This document shows positions 1 to 9,653 of a stretch of 64,000 nt of DNA, piece after piece. Origin of the DNA: an uncultured Bacteroidia bacterium (GTDB taxonomy: Bacteria; Bacteroidota; Bacteroidia; Bacteroidales; Prolixibacteraceae); the NCBI GenBank assembly GCA_903907075.1, contig CAIVMQ010000054.1, positions 1 through 64,000 on the forward strand. Reading direction: 5' to 3'. Both the position numbers and the translations under genes were made by a program. Within the stretch, counting starts at the first letter, position 1. Each line of letters begins with the position of its first letter. A model generated the notes under the pieces. The model was given only the letters and a program-made list of their open reading frames with translations, searched no databases and had not been told where the DNA came from.

Positions 1-198
1 AAAAATTGTCTTCAAGAAAAGAACAAGGGAGATAAAAATAAATACAATTTAGGAAACTCAAAGAAACATGAAGAGATTAAAAACCGAGATATACCGAAAA
101 AATAAGATTAAACAATAGAAAATACAAGGGTCTAGGCAACATAAATAATCTCAGGTATAAAATCTAAAAAAACACAATCAACTTTTTCAAAGCTACTA

Positions 199-432
199 TC
201 AATTTGAAATATGGATCTGGTTAAGACTATTGAATTTTTGATCTCTGACAATTAGCTCCTTACTTTCTTGGACTTGTATCTCAGATTCCATCTCAATATG
301 AAAAAAGGGCCATCTCTGACACATGTATGAATAATAATTTTCAATCTTGGATGGATGATATAATAAAAATGCGATATGGTAATCAAATGCCCACCTCGTT
401 TTATTCGAAACTCTTTTTATAATCTTAACCAT
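199..432 (-). CDS. Small hypothetical protein (doubtful)
   Basis: A 77-residue ORF in AT-rich DNA with no recognised domain, signal peptide or membrane segment. It is rich in aromatic and charged residues, which is compatible with a real small protein or a gene remnant. No neighbour on the same strand lies close enough to suggest an operon; the strong hairpin at 549-600 lies upstream of it. The remaining sequence at 1-198 and 433-548 shows no other ORF or clear signal. It could be a chance ORF. Confidence 0.25.
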   Translation of the reverse strand: MVKIIKRVSNKTRWAFDYHIAFLLYHPSKIENYYSYMCQRWPFFHIEMESEIQVQESKELIVRDQKFNSLNQIHISN

Positions 433-548
433 TTTAGAATAATTAAATAAGTGTAAGCTTATATCGGCAATAAGCTAATAAGATTAACCAATGAAAAAAG
501 CTTGATGACTCTTTATTTTTATTGTTAAATTTAATACAATTCCATCCC

Positions 549-600
549 AATTAAAAGAGCCACGATACACATAAAGATGTGTATCGTGGCTCTTTTAATT
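549..600. terminator. Strong bidirectional intrinsic terminator hairpin
   Basis: Perfect inverted repeat with 22-bp arms (left arm begins aattaaaagagccacg) and an 8-nt loop ataaagat. The A-rich and T-rich arm ends give a U-tract in either direction. It lies just downstream of the leftward surface-protein pair (645-3450) and most simply terminates that transcript. Confidence 0.9.
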
Positions 601-644
601 GCACCTAAAATCGAGATTAGATGTATAATTACGCGTAAAAATAT

Positions 645-1478
645 TTAATTTCCGGACAGAAACTGTCTAACTACAACCATTTTGCCTTGAAGAACCTGAT
701 TTCTCCACCTCATTGTATAAGGATAAATACCTGACTTTAGCATTTGGGGGTACACAATAGTTTGAGTTAGTCCACCCTCAACATCCTGATTAAAGATCGT
801 AGCAATACGTTGACCGGACATTGAAGAAAGCTCAATTTTTACGTGTGCATTTTCGCTTATTTGAAATTTGAATGTTGCTGGTCCTGCCACAGGATTTGGA
901 TACAATCCTATTTCACCTTGAGGCTTAGGGAGTTCTAGCGACTCATCTCTATATAAATTCTGTGGATCTATCACTTTCTTACTGGATTCTGTGACTCCAG
1001 CTCCAGATATTCCAATCATACTTTCATCTGGCGGCACAATAGTATATCCTGATGGTGAAGTATCGGAGCCTAGTGGAGCGCGCACAATCTTCAGATGAAT
1101 CAATGCCACATCCTGAGATATAGCATTCTGAACATAAACATGTGAATTTGTACTTTCACCAATAATCAGTGTATCGGCAAGAGCAGAAGCATCGATGGTA
1201 ACTCCTTTATCGATAAGCAATGAACCACTTATAAGATTTATCGAAGACCCATTCAATGCATTATCGAACGTAATTATTCCATTTTCACACACATCATTAA
1301 GGGCCTGACGTAACGATCCGGAACCGGAGTCATTTGAATTCAATACGCGAAGTGAATAGGAGCAAGATGGAGAGAAAAGCCGCAGATCATCTCCATGCCC
1401 ATTACCACCGGTATATTGCGCTATAGCAGCCATAGGGAATAGGACCAGCAGCAGGAATAAAGTTCTAAGTGTTTTCAT
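645..1478 (-). CDS. Secreted protein with type IX secretion sorting domain
   Basis: A 277-residue exported protein of unknown specific function. It opens with a typical signal peptide (MKTLRTLFLLLVLFPMAAIA). The first half contains 'NSNDSGSGSLRQAL', a signature of the CSLREC/choice-of-anchor parallel-beta-helix type of surface protein, although only one or two coils would fit. The last ~85 residues (from LYPNPVAGPATFKF) match the type A T9SS C-terminal sorting domain, so the protein is probably delivered to the outside surface and processed there. It lies 19 bp downstream of the FGE-fold gene on the same strand and is probably cotranscribed with it. The short body suggests a small adhesin or a truncated beta-helix protein. 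Confidence 0.75.
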   Translation of the reverse strand: MKTLRTLFLLLVLFPMAAIAQYTGGNGHGDDLRLFSPSCSYSLRVLNSNDSGSGSLRQALNDVCENGIITFDNALNGSSINLISGSLLIDKGVTIDASALADTLIIGESTNSHVYVQNAISQDVALIHLKIVRAPLGSDTSPSGYTIVPPDESMIGISGAGVTESSKKVIDPQNLYRDESLELPKPQGEIGLYPNPVAGPATFKFQISENAHVKIELSSMSGQRIATIFNQDVEGGLTQTIVYPQMLKSGIYPYTMRWRNQVLQGKMVVVRQFLSGN

Positions 1479-1497
1479 CTTGAATCCTTTGTGCTGA

Positions 1498-3450
1498 TTA
1501 ATTTTTCAGAAGTGTTGTCCCAAAGGCAGTTCGATAGATTGCCATATTACCTCCCGTATCTTTTACGATCACATTAAAATAGTAAGTAGACAACTGATCT
1601 AATCCGCGTATATCTTGAGAGACAGAATTCAACGCATAGGGTTCGAACGGGGTGCCATTATTTTCACAATCTGCCACAGTCTGAATCGAATTAGTTTTTG
1701 AATAATATACCTGATAGCAAAGATCTTGAGGATTAGATAAATTATCGGATGCCGCTTTCCATGATAGTGTAACACTAGCCGAAGTTATATTAGAAGTAAC
1801 GATAGATCCTCCGTTTGCAGGAAGTGGAGGGGTCATGTCAAGAGTTACTCCACGCACACCACGACCACCATATTCAGAAGATCTGTTGCCGTCTGTTAAG
1901 GACGCACTCGAACGATCAGATATCCGCAAAGCCGACTGCTCTCTATTCCAGTTTCCACCACGAATACCAGTGCCTCGGGCTGAAAAATCTGGCCAGTCGG
2001 AGACGGCACTATTTCCTGATTCATCTAAATTTCCGCTACCATATGAGCCATTGAAGTTGCGTCCAATACCACTACTCACATTCACAATTCGTTCTGCCAC
2101 ATTTCCGCTCATCTCAAGAATTCCATAAAATGTTGCACCACAAGAGCTCCGACTTGATGATTGTGTAGACAGTGCACCAATACGCAAGGGTCCCGGATAG
2201 ATGGAGCTGCTACCATAGGTGCAATTCCCATTCCCCAAAACCGTTTCATTATTTGCTCCGGGATTTAATATTCCATTATTTTGGTAAACCGTAGTTGTAC
2301 CCCAACTATATTCACCTGCAATTGGATCAAGGTTACCTCGGCATGATTTTTCAAATTCCAATTCAGACATTGGTCTTAAGCCACTCCATGCAAGATAAGA
2401 GGAGAGGTCGTTCCAACTCAAAAAATTGCAGGTAATATCGGCTCCGTCGTTCGATTCACCCCCTTTGCCATTCCCATTTAAATCACAATAAAAGGAAATT
2501 GGCTCTGTGGCTGAAACGCTAAGATCGCAGCTTATCCCATTTCTAAACTGCGGGGTATTCGTATTCGAAAGCACATACCGATTCGAAATATTTTGAATCC
2601 CTTGCGATATTGTTGTAGCAACATGGGCAGACTGTTGAACACGTGACAGGTTATTTAGAAAATTTACATATCCTTGCTGGCTAATCTCATATTTCATTGC
2701 AGCAAAAGCATTAAATCCTTTGGGATATGCTTCAGGAAGGGCACCCGGCTCTAAACTGGACTTATTACCGGAAGATGAGATATTCCATAAGCAACCAACG
2801 GCAGGCGAAATTGAGAGCTCTTTCTCCGAAGAGATTGATAAGGGAACTGAATTCCCTGCAATCCAGGATCCATTGGTAAAACTAGCAGTTTCTGAACCTC
2901 CGCTTCCTAAAGAAAATGAGCCCGTGGGTACATAAACCATCTCAATGGCAAAAACTTCTAGCTCCACAAATGCCGTGTCTTCGACTCCATTTGCTCCATA
3001 ATTCCATAGCAACTCCAATCCCGAGAGTGAGAAGGATCCCTTGCCATTAGACTCCCGATAAATAAGCACCCCTAATGCCGGGTTCGTAGCTTCATTAAAC
3101 GGAGAATTTGGATCAAGCAATCCGGCAGTAATTAGCGCACCTGCTGGGGCACTATGACCACTATTATTAAACCGAACATGCCTCCATAAGCCATCTCCGC
3201 CATCGGATACTGGAGTTCTATACTTGGCAAATACCCAGGCAGCATCGCAGTTATTTGGTGCACTTGAGGTTCTCCATGAGTTTTCCCATGAGAGATCAAA
3301 CTGAATAAATTCAGAATGTGATGATCTATTTTTCCCGGTTGTGCTAAGATTATGAATGGAGATATTATTGGCAAGAAGATTGCCGGCAAGCGCAATCAAG
3401 AGAGCGATGAGGGTGCTTCGATGGTTAAAAAATGTACTATTGAAATGCAT
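1498..3450 (-). CDS. Secreted FGE/SUMF1-fold protein with C-terminal fibronectin type III domain
   Basis: A 650-residue exported protein. After the signal peptide and an N-terminal beta-rich region (~30-170), residues ~170-535 match the formylglycine-generating enzyme/SUMF1 fold: 'MVYVPTGSFSLGS', 'MKYEISQQGYVNFLN', 'LRPMSELEFEKSCRG', 'MSGNVAERIVNV' and 'RGGNWNREQSALRISDR'. Residues ~545-650 look like one fibronectin type III repeat. True FGEs use a cysteine pair near the end of the domain; the corresponding stretch here has no cysteine, so this is probably a non-catalytic, ligand-binding or structural FGE-fold protein. No T9SS sorting domain is visible at its C terminus, unlike the downstream gene. 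It is first in a two-gene leftward unit with a consensus promoter. Confidence 0.8.
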   Translation of the reverse strand: MHFNSTFFNHRSTLIALLIALAGNLLANNISIHNLSTTGKNRSSHSEFIQFDLSWENSWRTSSAPNNCDAAWVFAKYRTPVSDGGDGLWRHVRFNNSGHSAPAGALITAGLLDPNSPFNEATNPALGVLIYRESNGKGSFSLSGLELLWNYGANGVEDTAFVELEVFAIEMVYVPTGSFSLGSGGSETASFTNGSWIAGNSVPLSISSEKELSISPAVGCLWNISSSGNKSSLEPGALPEAYPKGFNAFAAMKYEISQQGYVNFLNNLSRVQQSAHVATTISQGIQNISNRYVLSNTNTPQFRNGISCDLSVSATEPISFYCDLNGNGKGGESNDGADITCNFLSWNDLSSYLAWSGLRPMSELEFEKSCRGNLDPIAGEYSWGTTTVYQNNGILNPGANNETVLGNGNCTYGSSSIYPGPLRIGALSTQSSSRSSCGATFYGILEMSGNVAERIVNVSSGIGRNFNGSYGSGNLDESGNSAVSDWPDFSARGTGIRGGNWNREQSALRISDRSSASLTDGNRSSEYGGRGVRGVTLDMTPPLPANGGSIVTSNITSASVTLSWKAASDNLSNPQDLCYQVYYSKTNSIQTVADCENNGTPFEPYALNSVSQDIRGLDQLSTYYFNVIVKDTGGNMAIYRTAFGTTLLKN

Positions 3451-3478
3451 TGATACTAAACGATTTACTTCGAGGCCG

Positions 3479-3509
3479 CAAAACTATGTAAATCAGCACT
3501 TTCTTGCAA
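3479..3509 (-). promoter_or_regulatory. Bacteroidota sigma-ABfr-type promoter for the surface-protein pair
   Basis: Read on the minus strand: TTG (3507-3509), a 20-nt spacer, then TAGTTTTG (3479-3486). This fits the Bacteroidota -33 TTG / -7 TAnnTTTG consensus and lies about 30 nt upstream of the ATG at 3450. Confidence 0.7.
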
Positions 3510-3579
3510 CTATTTAGCTACGCATAATGATGTGTATCAGCGATTTTAATTTAAACGGGATCATTAAAATGTTAAAAAA

Positions 3580-3612
3580 CCAATGGGGGAGCTTTAGAAG
3601 CTCCCCCATTGG
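3580..3612 (-). terminator. Intrinsic terminator of the acyl-CoA carboxylase operon
   Basis: Perfect 15-bp stem (ccaatgggggagctt with its complement) and a 3-nt loop, followed on the minus strand by gttttttaac. It lies 24 bp beyond the stop codon of the carboxyltransferase gene. Confidence 0.9.
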
Positions 3613-3636
3613 TTAGATTATTGTAATTCGGCTGAA

Positions 3637-5175
3637 TTACAGTGGAATATTTCCATGCTTTTTGAGTGGATTTGACTTGTGTTTATTCGAAGTCATCTCA
3701 AGAGCTTGAATCAGTTTAAACCGTGTTTGTGATGGGATAATGATCTCATCAATATATCCAAGTTCTGCGGCTTTATATGGATTGGAGAATTTTTCGCGAT
3801 AATCCTCAATTTTTTGTGCCAATTCTTCCTCGTTCATCTTCTCGCGATGGATAATCTTAACTGCACCTTCAGCACCCATTACAGCAATCTCGGCTGTTGG
3901 ATAGGCAAAGTTAACATCGCCACCAATATGTTTGCTGCTCATAACATCATAGGCACCACCATAGGCCTTACGAGTAATCAAGGTAATTTTTGGAACAGTT
4001 GCCTCAGCATAGGCATATAATAGCTTAGCACCATGTCGGATAATACCACCATATTCCTGTGAAGTTCCGGGAAGAAATCCGGGTACGTCGACAATAGTGA
4101 CAAGTGGGATATTAAATGCATCGCAGAAGCGAACAAACCGAGCACTCTTAACCGATGAATTGATATCGAGAACTCCGGCAAGACTAGCCGGTTGATTTGC
4201 GACAATCCCGACACTACGTCCAGCGAGACGAGCAAAGCCGATAAGCATATTAGGTGCAAATGCAGGTTGTATTTCAAAGAAGCTGTGGTCATCAGCAATG
4301 GTGCTGATAAGCTCTTTCATATCATATGCTTTATTTGGATCGTCGGGAATAAGGGTGTCAAGCGACTTATCTTCGCGATGAATGTCATCCTTAAATTCAA
4401 TAGCATGTGGCTCTTCGAGGTTATTAGAAGGGAGATATCCAATAAGCTCACGAATCATAAGCAAGGCATGTTCCTCACTATCCGCTGTAAGATGTGCCAC
4501 CCCACTAACAGAATGGTGTGTCGAAGCACCTCCAAGTTCTTCTTTTGTTACATCTTCATGTGTTACAGCCTTGACCACATCAGGACCTGTTACGAACATG
4601 TAACTAGTATCTTTTACCATCACAATAAAGTCAGTAATTGCGGGAGAGTAAACTGCTCCTCCAGCGCAAGGGCCGAGGATAGCGCTGATCTGTGGGATCA
4701 CTCCTGAAGCCATAACATTGCGGTAGAAGATATCGGCGTATCCGGCTAGACTCTCGATTCCCTCTTGAATTCGGGCACCACCAGAATCGTTTAAGCCAAT
4801 CAGCGGGGCTCCCATTTTCATGGCAAGATCCATAATTTTCATGATCTTATCAGCATTTGAACGACTCATAGAGCCGCCAAAGACTGTAAAGTCCTGTGCG
4901 AAAGTATAGACAAGCCTACCATCGATTTTTCCGTAACCTGTCACTACTCCATCACCGGGGAAATGACTCTCTTCCATTCCAAAATTATGGGAACGATGAA
5001 CAACAAATTTGTCCAATTCGACAAATGTTCCCGGATCAATTAAGATAGCAATCCGTTCGCGAGCCGTTTTTCGCCCTGCAGCATGTTGACGATCAATACG
5101 ATCCTGTCCTCCACCCAATTCGGCTTCCACGTTTCGCTCATTGAGCCTTTCAAATTTATCCTGCTGTGATGACAT
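3637..5175 (-). CDS. Acyl-CoA (propionyl/methylmalonyl-type) carboxyltransferase subunit
   Basis: The carboxyltransferase moves the carboxyl group from biotin to an acyl-CoA; in this family the usual substrate is propionyl-CoA, giving methylmalonyl-CoA, or the reverse in decarboxylase complexes. The 512 residues match the PccB/MmdA length. Visible hallmarks include 'GRKTARERI', '[11 protein letters not shown]', '[15 protein letters not shown]', '[12 protein letters not shown]' and '[25 protein letters not shown]'. The ORF extends 32 codons upstream (to 5271), but that extension overlaps the biotin carrier gene and is not family-like, so the start is taken at MSSQQDKFE. It is last in a three-gene leftward operon. 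Sequence alone does not separate PccB from MmdA function; no decarboxylase membrane subunit is nearby, which favours a carboxylase. Confidence 0.93.
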   Translation of the reverse strand: MSSQQDKFERLNERNVEAELGGGQDRIDRQHAAGRKTARERIAILIDPGTFVELDKFVVHRSHNFGMEESHFPGDGVVTGYGKIDGRLVYTFAQDFTVFGGSMSRSNADKIMKIMDLAMKMGAPLIGLNDSGGARIQEGIESLAGYADIFYRNVMASGVIPQISAILGPCAGGAVYSPAITDFIVMVKDTSYMFVTGPDVVKAVTHEDVTKEELGGASTHHSVSGVAHLTADSEEHALLMIRELIGYLPSNNLEEPHAIEFKDDIHREDKSLDTLIPDDPNKAYDMKELISTIADDHSFFEIQPAFAPNMLIGFARLAGRSVGIVANQPASLAGVLDINSSVKSARFVRFCDAFNIPLVTIVDVPGFLPGTSQEYGGIIRHGAKLLYAYAEATVPKITLITRKAYGGAYDVMSSKHIGGDVNFAYPTAEIAVMGAEGAVKIIHREKMNEEELAQKIEDYREKFSNPYKAAELGYIDEIIIPSQTRFKLIQALEMTSNKHKSNPLKKHGNIPL

Positions 5176-5236
5176 AATTCTATATTTTTGAATGAAAAAT
5201 TTTAAATAAGGGTTGAGTTCAAACGTAAGGAACGAC

Positions 5237-5764
5237 TTATGCTTCCTCTTGCTCCTCGTCAATAACGACAAGTAACTGATTATTATCTACAGTATCGCCC
5301 TCTTTAACAGGAACTTCGCGCACAATACCGCGACTACCTGCTTTAAATTCGCTCTCCATCTTCATCGCCGAAAGGACAATTAATGGCTGGCCTGCCTCAA
5401 CATGATCTCCCGGCTTAACAAATACCTTGACAACTTTTCCGGGCATAGGCGATTTAATCGTATTGTCGCTCTGTACAGCACCTCCCTGCATTCTATTCTG
5501 ACGATAACGAGACTCATTATCAATAACTTCAATATCAAATTTAAAGTTTAACGCATTTACATTGTAATGCTTTGGCTTTTCATTTTCAACCACTTCGATA
5601 TTGTAAGATTGTCCTTTATGGATAAGTGAAAACTCTTGACTTCTCACCTTAACGATATCTACTTCATAAATTTCATCATCAACAGATAGGGTCAAAATAT
5701 TTCCTTCCCGCTTAATCTCCTTTACAATCGCACTTCGCTTATTAACTTTAAATTCTAGTTCCAT
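5237..5764 (-). CDS. Biotin carboxyl carrier subunit of acyl-CoA carboxylase
   Basis: Carries biotin between the carboxylase and carboxyltransferase active sites. The C-terminal ~75 residues are a biotinyl/lipoyl domain with the biotinylation motif 'SAMKMES' and the flanking '[15 protein letters not shown]'. The N-terminal ~90 residues are a beta-rich region of the type found in short acyl-CoA carboxylase carrier subunits of Bacteroidota. The start MELEFKVN is preferred over the upstream in-frame Met (5791), which adds a non-conserved MSFSDKLYL. The gene lies between the biotin carboxylase and carboxyltransferase genes with gaps of about 100 and 61 bp. Confidence 0.92.
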   Translation of the reverse strand: MELEFKVNKRSAIVKEIKREGNILTLSVDDEIYEVDIVKVRSQEFSLIHKGQSYNIEVVENEKPKHYNVNALNFKFDIEVIDNESRYRQNRMQGGAVQSDNTIKSPMPGKVVKVFVKPGDHVEAGQPLIVLSAMKMESEFKAGSRGIVREVPVKEGDTVDNNQLLVVIDEEQEEA

Positions 5765-5865
5765 AAGATATAATTTATCTGAAAAAGACACTTTAATTTT
5801 ATAAATACGGATATTTAATTCTTGTGAATATAAATCTTAACAACCGTTTAAAAGAAGGTTATCAA

Positions 5866-7407
5866 TTATATTCTTGATGTAAATTTCCTAATTTGCCGTT
5901 TCCAGTTGGTCTCCTTTTTTACTGAAGGGGTTGAATTGGTTATCTTACTCTCCTCAAAGCGAGTGTAATATTCGGCAAATGTTGCAATCATCGCAATATC
6001 CTCTATTTGTTTTTCACAAATCCCGTCTGCATGGAGGAAGGCACTGTTTTTTTCTATAAAATGGGTATTGTATTTTCCACTTCTGAAATCTTCCGACTCC
6101 ATGATCCGTTCAAGAAAGCGAATCGTCGTTTTAACACCCGTGATTTTATATTCAGACAGAGCACGACGCATCCGCTCAATCGCTTCCTCACGCGTGCGAC
6201 CCCACACGATTAACTTACTAATCAGCGAATCGTAATGAATAGGAATGGTATAACCCTCATATACATAACTATCGCATCTCACCCCAAATCCAAAAGGCTC
6301 CGTGATATGAGTAATCGTACCCGGATTTGGCATGAAATTATTATCGGTATCCTCAGCAATAATACGACATTCAATTGAGTGACCGTTTTGTTTGAGATCT
6401 TCTTGTTTAAATGGAAGAGGCTTACCCTCAGCAATATGTATTTGCTCTTTTACTAAATCGACACCAACTACCCGTTCTGTTATCGGATGTTCAACCTGAA
6501 GTCGGGTATTCATCTCGAGAAAATAGAAGTTGCGTTGATCATCCATAATAAACTCTATTGTTCCAGCGCCTGAATAATTACAGGCGTTTGCTGCTGCAGC
6601 GGCACATTCACCCATACGAGATCTCACCTCTGGGTTGAGTAGTGGAGAGGGTGTCTCTTCTACAACTTTCTGATGCCTGCGCTGAACGGAACATTCGCGT
6701 TCAAAGAGATGTACCGTGTTGCCGTGTTTATCTGAAAGGATTTGAAATTCAACGTGGTGAGGTGAGTCAACATATTTCTCAATATATACCGCATCATCCC
6801 CAAAGGCAGTCTTGGCTTCTGATCGGGCAGAGCGAAGCAAACTGGCGATTTCGGATTCTTTATGTACCAGACGCATTCCTCTTCCACCTCCACCTGCCGA
6901 AGCTTTGATCATTACCGGAAGCCCTATCTCCTTGATCTGTCTGATTGCCTCAGCCTCATCGGTAACCCTGTCGGTAGTACCCGGAACGACAGGCACTCCT
7001 GCAGCGATCATTCGTTTACGGGCACTGATTTTATCACCCATCATCTCAATAGACTCGGGTGAGGGACCTATAAACGTGATCCCCTCCTCGCGGCAACGAC
7101 GCGAGAATGTTGCATTTTCAGACAAGAACCCGTACCCGGGATGGATAGCATCGGCTCCAGATTTTTTTGCCGTTCCTATGATTTTATCGATATTTAGATA
7201 ACTCTCTGATGAAGGTGCCGGACCAATATGATAAGCTTCATCGGCATACCTCACATGCATTGCTGTTCGGTCGGCCTCGCTAAAAACAGCCACAGTGCGA
7301 ATACCCATCTCACGACACGTGCGCATAATCCTGATTGCTATCTCTCCACGGTTGGCGATTAATACTTTTCTTATTGGCTTATGTTCCATCGCTTTTCCCA
7401 TATTCAT
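5866..7407 (-). CDS. Biotin carboxylase subunit of acyl-CoA carboxylase
   Basis: ATP-dependent carboxylation of the biotin carried by the next gene's product. Ordered features: N-terminal 'KVLIANRGEIAIRIMRTC', 'GYGFLSENATF', the glycine-rich ATP-grasp loop 'KASAGGGGRGMR', 'EKYVDSPHHVEFQILSD', 'LFERECSVQRRHQKVVEE', 'FLEMNTRLQVEHPITE' and a C-terminal 'GYTIPIHYDSLISKLIVWG'. It is a single-function subunit with no biotinyl domain of its own. The ORF opens at 7449, but the first 14 codons are not family-like; MNMGKAMEHK (7407) or MEHKPIRK (7389) is the likely start. It is first in the three-gene operon and divergent from pepE. Confidence 0.93.
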   Translation of the reverse strand: MNMGKAMEHKPIRKVLIANRGEIAIRIMRTCREMGIRTVAVFSEADRTAMHVRYADEAYHIGPAPSSESYLNIDKIIGTAKKSGADAIHPGYGFLSENATFSRRCREEGITFIGPSPESIEMMGDKISARKRMIAAGVPVVPGTTDRVTDEAEAIRQIKEIGLPVMIKASAGGGGRGMRLVHKESEIASLLRSARSEAKTAFGDDAVYIEKYVDSPHHVEFQILSDKHGNTVHLFERECSVQRRHQKVVEETPSPLLNPEVRSRMGECAAAAANACNYSGAGTIEFIMDDQRNFYFLEMNTRLQVEHPITERVVGVDLVKEQIHIAEGKPLPFKQEDLKQNGHSIECRIIAEDTDNNFMPNPGTITHITEPFGFGVRCDSYVYEGYTIPIHYDSLISKLIVWGRTREEAIERMRRALSEYKITGVKTTIRFLERIMESEDFRSGKYNTHFIEKNSAFLHADGICEKQIEDIAMIATFAEYYTRFEESKITNSTPSVKKETNWKRQIRKFTSRI

Positions 7408-7551
7408 CTGTTTTCGATATAAATAAACTAAATTATAAAATACATCCACTCATAACTTCCTGATTTCAGAAAATGTTTTGAATATTCTGAACTGTATTTT
7501 TCTTTCCCGCAGGTTTTTTTGCTTATTTGCAGTGGCAAAATTAATATTTTT

Positions 7552-8262
7552 ATGAAACTTCTCCTCATTAGCAACTCAACAATGCCCGGCGAGCCATATC
7601 TCGATTATCCCAAAAAGGAAATTCGAAAGTTTATAGGTGAAAAAGAGCGTGTTGCACTTTTTATCCCCTATGCTGCAATAACCTTTTCATACGACGAGTA
7701 TGAGTCCCAAGTGGAAGAACGGTTTGCCGAAATAGGCCACCACGTTCGCTCAATTCACCATTTTTCAGACCCTATAAAGGCGGTTCACGATGCACAGGTT
7801 ATTGTAATTGGAGGGGGTAACACTTGGCAATTGGTCCGTTTACTTCACGAAAACCTCCTTATGGAAGCGATTCGGGAAAAAATAATGGAGGGAACACCCT
7901 ATATCGGATGGAGTGCCGGAGCAAATGTGGCTTGCCCAACATTACGTACAACGAACGATATGCCGGTGGTCGATCCTAAAGGTTTTGACTGCCTCAATCT
8001 GGTCCCATTCCAAATAAATCCGCATTACCTCGACCATAACCCGCCAGGGCATGGAGGCGAAACTCGCGAACAGCGTATTCAAGAATTCATTACCGTTAAT
8101 CGGGAAATTACTGTTGCCGGACTCCGCGAAGGGACCATGTTTAAATACGAGAACAACTCCCTTTCCCTAATTGGGAATCATCCAGTCCGTATTTTCAAAT
8201 ATGGGCAAGCGGCCAAAGAACTTAATAATACAGCTGATTTTAATTTCCTCATGCCGTCCTAG
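7552..8262 (+). CDS. pepE: Dipeptidase E (peptidase family S51)
   Basis: A cytoplasmic serine dipeptidase that, in characterised members, cleaves dipeptides with N-terminal aspartate. At 236 residues it is close to E. coli PepE. Visible motifs are 'MKLLLISNST' at the start, 'GGGNTWQLVRLL', the nucleophile-elbow region 'IGWSAGANVACPT' with the catalytic serine, 'INPHYLDHNPPGHGGETREQRI' and 'GLREGTMF'. The ORF track begins 11 codons earlier, but MKLLLISN aligns with the family start. It is a single gene divergent from the carboxylase operon and convergent with the BFD-like gene. Confidence 0.92.
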   Translation: MKLLLISNSTMPGEPYLDYPKKEIRKFIGEKERVALFIPYAAITFSYDEYESQVEERFAEIGHHVRSIHHFSDPIKAVHDAQVIVIGGGNTWQLVRLLHENLLMEAIREKIMEGTPYIGWSAGANVACPTLRTTNDMPVVDPKGFDCLNLVPFQINPHYLDHNPPGHGGETREQRIQEFITVNREITVAGLREGTMFKYENNSLSLIGNHPVRIFKYGQAAKELNNTADFNFLMPS

Positions 8263-8373
8263 ACAGAAACAAAAATTCAAGAAATTGCGATAGTGCCTGG
8301 CCCAGTTAAAAATAAATCCTAAACGATATAGGGAAATTAGAAGAAAATGCTTTTCAAGCACTCGTGCTCGTAC

Positions 8374-8598
8374 CTATTTTTCAAAATCGATTCTCAACTG
8401 CGGATCTTTTTTCACTGTTGATTGGTAAGCTTCAACGATAGCATCTATCTCTCTCACACATCGCGTACATCCTGTTCCGGCCGCAGTGAACTTCTGAACA
8501 TCGGCAGTATTTAAAGCTCCTGCTCGCAATATCCCCAGAATCTCCTCTGCAGTAACATGATTACATAGACATACTAATCGGGTTTTTGTTAAAGCCAT
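8374..8598 (-). CDS. (2Fe-2S)-binding BFD-like protein
   Basis: A 74-residue protein with the bacterioferritin-associated ferredoxin-like [2Fe-2S] fold: 'VCLCNHVTAEEI' supplies C-x-C and 'GTGCTRCVREI' supplies C-x2-C, the four cluster ligands. Stand-alone BFD-like proteins act as small redox partners, for example in iron release from ferritin-type stores; the partner here is unknown. It is monocistronic, convergent with pepE, and separated from the divergent GNAT gene by 134 bp that includes an 8-bp inverted repeat (aaccctta at 8641-8648, taagggtt at 8673-8680) of unknown role. Confidence 0.85.
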   Translation of the reverse strand: MALTKTRLVCLCNHVTAEEILGILRAGALNTADVQKFTAAGTGCTRCVREIDAIVEAYQSTVKKDPQLRIDFEK

Positions 8599-8699
8599 TT
8601 TATCTTTCTCTTTGGCAAGACCATTATCTTAGTTGAAATAAACCCTTAAAATAATAAAAATTCCTCTTATTCTAAGGGTTCAAATTTAAAGAACTATTT

Positions 8700-8707
8700 T
8701 AACTTTG
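8700..8707 (+). promoter_or_regulatory. TAnnTTTG -7 box upstream of the GNAT gene
   Basis: TAACTTTG matches the Bacteroidota -7 consensus and lies 25 nt before the ATG at 8733. No clear TTG -33 element is seen. Confidence 0.45.
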
Positions 8708-8732
8708 ATAAATCTGATTTTCAAATTTTGCT

Positions 8733-9575
8733 ATGAGACTTTTAAAGAAAGAGGAATATTCAATAGTCGTGGGTCACCTAAACAAGGTATCGGTTAACCA
8801 TTATTTTGCCCGTGATGTGATCACCCATAAAGTTAACGGTATTGTCTATTCCGACAAGGGTGAATCTCCAACCACTTTTTATATCATACATCCCTATGGT
8901 GTCTCTCTGCTCTTAGGCGATTATCAAAATGATGAGTTCAATCAACAACTCCGTCAATCGCTGTTAAACAAAGATAATCTTCGCAGTCAGATCGAATGGA
9001 TGCAAGTATATCCTCTGGCGTGGAACGACAAGCTACCGGAGCTCCTTGGTGATCATCTTCTTACCAAAAACCGCAGAGAAAGTGGAGTTGTTTTTAACTC
9101 CGATGTAATTCAAATTGTAGAAGAGACCAGGGTTAATTTTCGTTTTAATCGGGAGAAATACGATGCATTCAGAGCTAAATATCCGAAAAGACGAACAGAT
9201 AGTTTTCGGACAGGAGCCTTGGAATTTGAAACGATGCCGGGAAGTGTAGTTCCTCGGTTTTTTTGGCGCGACTACACTCTTTTTGAGGAGCAAGGTATTG
9301 GATTTAGTCTGCGCATTAATGGGGAATTAGCTTCTACCGCCTTTTCTGCATATCTCGATGATCATTATCTGGAATTTGGCATCGAATCGGCTCCCCAGTT
9401 TCGGGGAATGGGATTGGCAAAAGAGACCTGTATTGCCTTAATTGATTATTGTCTGGCGAATAATACGGTACCGGGATGGGCATGCAGGGGAGAAAATACC
9501 AGCTCATTTCTATTGGCACAACAACTTGGATTTGAACCAATATCCTATCACCCATATTATAAAATTAATATCTAA
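8733..9575 (+). CDS. GNAT family N-acetyltransferase
   Basis: A 280-residue cytoplasmic protein. The C-terminal ~110 residues hold a GNAT fold with the acetyl-CoA-binding stretch 'SAPQFRGMGLAKETCIALIDY' (Q/RxxGxG/A) and the closing 'NTSSFLLAQQLGFEP'. The long N-terminal half resembles the two-domain GNAT proteins that include the ZmaR zwittermicin-resistance enzyme. The acceptor substrate cannot be read from the sequence. A TAnnTTTG box lies upstream, and the gene is apparently monocistronic, convergent with the phosphoesterase gene. Confidence 0.82.
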   Translation: MRLLKKEEYSIVVGHLNKVSVNHYFARDVITHKVNGIVYSDKGESPTTFYIIHPYGVSLLLGDYQNDEFNQQLRQSLLNKDNLRSQIEWMQVYPLAWNDKLPELLGDHLLTKNRRESGVVFNSDVIQIVEETRVNFRFNREKYDAFRAKYPKRRTDSFRTGALEFETMPGSVVPRFFWRDYTLFEEQGIGFSLRINGELASTAFSAYLDDHYLEFGIESAPQFRGMGLAKETCIALIDYCLANNTVPGWACRGENTSSFLLAQQLGFEPISYHPYYKINI

Positions 9576-9653
9576 AGTGCTACTTAAACGGGTTTAATCG
9601 ATTAAGAACACTTGTAAAAAGCCTCTTGATTTCTGCCTAAAATAGCAGGAAGA

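Noticed and set aside
1835-2128. + strand ORF inside the FGE-fold gene
   Set aside because: The minus frame carries clear FGE signatures; the + frame has none.
4192-4707. 171-residue + strand ORF inside the carboxyltransferase gene
   Set aside because: Antisense to a well-conserved gene and without family features; a shadow.
5176-5271. N-terminal extension of the carboxyltransferase ORF
   Set aside because: Overlaps the biotin carrier gene and is not family-like; Met at 5175 is preferred.
6812-7201. 129-residue + strand ORF inside the biotin carboxylase gene
   Set aside because: Shadow of the opposite strand; low-complexity hydrophobic composition.
8641-8680. 8-bp inverted repeat between the BFD and GNAT genes as a terminator
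   Set aside because: The loop is 24 nt and no T-tract follows; it is between divergent genes, so a terminator is unlikely. Could be an operator, not supported further.
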